This document shows, in pieces, positions 14,447 through 15,467 of a stretch of DNA of 15,467 nucleotides. The notes under the pieces are model-generated. The model was not told where the DNA came from and ran no database searches. It saw only the letters and a program-made list of their open reading frames with translations. The DNA comes from JAYFRC01 sp034926415 (lineage in GTDB: Bacteria > Bacillota > Clostridia > Oscillospirales > Oscillospiraceae), in NCBI GenBank assembly GCA_034926415.1, contig JAYFRC010000023.1, positions 1-15,467 on the forward strand, read 5' to 3'. Every line of letters starts with the position of its first letter. Within the stretch, counting starts at the first letter, position 1. The position numbers and the translations under genes were made by a program.

Positions 14447-15337
14447 ATGAGCGGAAAATACAATGCTAACGGCAAACCGACCGGACGGCATCGCCTGCTT
14501 AACGCAATGAAATGGGTGGCGTTCTGGATCGCGATAGCGATGGCCGTATTTGCCGGAGTCTGGAGAATTCTGGGACAGAGCCTTGCGATAGAGTTCCTCG
14601 GCGGCTATCTTATAGAGTTCAGCCTGAGCATGGACAATCTGTTTGTCTTCATGTCGATTTTCACGGCCTTCGGAATAACCGAGCACGCCCAGCACAGAGT
14701 CCTGCACTGGGGCATTATCGGTGCGATAATCCTGCGTTTCATCTTCATAATGCTCGGTGTGGCAATAGTAGAAAAGTTTGACTGGGTGCTTTACATTTTC
14801 GGCGTGCTTCTGCTTATAAACGGGGTCAAGATGTTCAGGGGCGACGACGAGGAGAAGAACCCGGCGGACAGCTTTATCATGCGTGCGATACGCAGGGTCA
14901 TCCCTATGACGAAGTATTTTGTCGGAGAAAAATTCTTCGTGCATGAAAAATCCGAGAAGCTCGGCAGGGCTGTGCTCCATGCGACGCCGCTGCTCGGCGT
15001 GCTTCTGCTGATAGAGTTTTCAGACATCATATTCGCAATAGACTCGGTGCCAGCGGTGTTCTCGATATCGACGCACCCGTTCATTGTCTACTCGTCGAAT
15101 ATTCTCGCCATACTCGGCCTGAGGCAGCTCTACTTCGTGCTTGAATATATGGCGGAGCAGTTCAGGTACGTGCGCTACGGCGTGGCCGCAATACTGATGT
15201 TTACGGGCATTAAGCTGCTGGCGGTCATATTCGGCATCCACATTACCACCATGGTTTCGATATGCATTATATTCGGCGTGCTTGTCTGCAGCATATTGCT
15301 TTCGATGCTCATTGCCTCCAGCGAGAGAAAAAAATAA
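14447..15337 (+). CDS. TerC/Alx-family integral membrane protein, probable Mn2+ exporter
   Basis: The 296-residue protein has seven to nine hydrophobic segments, starting at about residues 24-42. It carries the two family signatures: EFSLSMDNLFVF with Glu57 and Asp63, and IEFSDIIFAIDSVPAVFSI with Glu190, Asp193 and Asp199. These acidic intramembrane residues are the likely metal site. The C-terminal NILAILGLRQLYFVLEYM is also typical. A charged cytoplasmic loop follows the middle segments (GDDEEKNPADS), as in Alx. Members of the family were first named for tellurite resistance, but several export Mn2+. The Mn2+ riboswitch directly upstream argues strongly for manganese homeostasis here. The gene stands alone, with its own promoter and terminator. 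The start at 14447 has AAAAGGA at good spacing. Confidence 0.93.
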   Translation: MSGKYNANGKPTGRHRLLNAMKWVAFWIAIAMAVFAGVWRILGQSLAIEFLGGYLIEFSLSMDNLFVFMSIFTAFGITEHAQHRVLHWGIIGAIILRFIFIMLGVAIVEKFDWVLYIFGVLLLINGVKMFRGDDEEKNPADSFIMRAIRRVIPMTKYFVGEKFFVHEKSEKLGRAVLHATPLLGVLLLIEFSDIIFAIDSVPAVFSISTHPFIVYSSNILAILGLRQLYFVLEYMAEQFRYVRYGVAAILMFTGIKLLAVIFGIHITTMVSICIIFGVLVCSILLSMLIASSERKK

Positions 15338-15344
15338 CAGCAGA

Positions 15345-15377
15345 AAACGCCCCGGAGCCTTAAGCTCCGGGGCGTTT
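15345..15377. terminator. Bidirectional terminator between terC and the convergent gene
   Basis: AAACGCCCCGGAGC pairs perfectly over 14 bp with GCTCCGGGGCGTTT around a CTTAA loop. The T-run (TTTCTT) follows on the plus strand, and four T follow on the minus strand. It lies eight bases after the terC stop. Confidence 0.88.
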
Positions 15378-15394
15378 CTTAATATTTGCTGCTT

Positions 15395-15467
15395 TTATGT
15401 TTGGCTGCCGTCGTTTGGGAGAGTTCCGCCGTTTGGAACGACCGGGTTGATGTTGATGGCGGTGAAG
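15395..15467 (-). CDS. 3' end of an unidentified convergent gene, truncated by the window edge
   Basis: Read on the minus strand from 15466, the frame gives 23 residues ending in NPVVPNGGTLPNDGSQT and then TAA (15397-15395). The Pro/Asn/Gly-rich end with two similar PNGG/PNDG turns looks like a flexible tail of a secreted or surface protein. The shared terminator at 15345-15377 lies just beyond its stop, which supports it being a real gene end. No family can be assigned from this fragment. Confidence 0.5.
   Translation of the reverse strand, partial: FTAININPVVPNGGTLPNDGSQT

Noticed and set aside
15395..15467. Sortase signal LPxTG in the right-edge protein tail
   Set aside because: LPNDG lacks the threonine, and no hydrophobic segment or basic tail follows before the stop.

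Overview
The window looks like chromosomal DNA of a GC-rich, low-oxygen Gram-positive of class Clostridia, probably a gut member of the Oscillospirales or a neighbouring order. This is inferred from strong AGGAGG-type ribosome binding sites, full-length Clostridia-style Mfd, PRPP synthetase and glycolytic enzymes, an anaerobe-type thiolase plus AtoDA-type CoA-transferase operon, and a yybP-ykoY riboswitch in front of a TerC-family gene. It contains no tRNA, rRNA, CRISPR array, insertion sequence or prophage gene that I can see. It is mostly core metabolism and RNA/DNA maintenance.

Layout. Bases 1-41 are the probable 3' end of a plus-strand gene, followed by two terminators (91-140 and 170-204) that separate it from the minus-strand block. 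That block, read right to left, is trmL (4609-4109), pgk (4057-2864), tpiA (2608-1835) and gpmI (1723-212): a tRNA wobble methyltransferase followed by three lower-glycolysis enzymes. gapA and eno are not in the window. A 459-base divergent intergenic region (4610-5068) holds the trmL and prs promoters and a cluster of inverted repeats. The plus strand then carries prs (PRPP synthesis), pth (peptidyl-tRNA rescue) and mfd (transcription-repair coupling). Next comes a small exported protein resembling the N-terminal part of SurA/PrsA foldases but without a rotamase domain.

From 11224 a terminator and two tandem sigma-A-type promoters introduce thl-ctfA-ctfB, a thiolase and two-subunit CoA-transferase operon. 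Its codon choice suggests high expression: lysine is almost always AAG. These genes interconvert acetyl-CoA, acetoacetyl-CoA and short-chain acyl-CoAs. From 14235 a promoter, a Mn2+-sensing yybP-ykoY riboswitch and an overlapping terminator control a TerC/Alx-family membrane protein, probably a manganese exporter. A strong terminator at 15345-15377 separates it from the 3' end of a convergent minus-strand gene at the right edge.

The window does not show an obviously new multi-gene system. The items most worth a second look are the riboswitch with its terminator overlapping P1 (an ON-switch design), the coding-like but start-less reading frame fused in frame to the thiolase leader, the rotamase-less SurA-like protein, and the structured repeats between trmL and prs.
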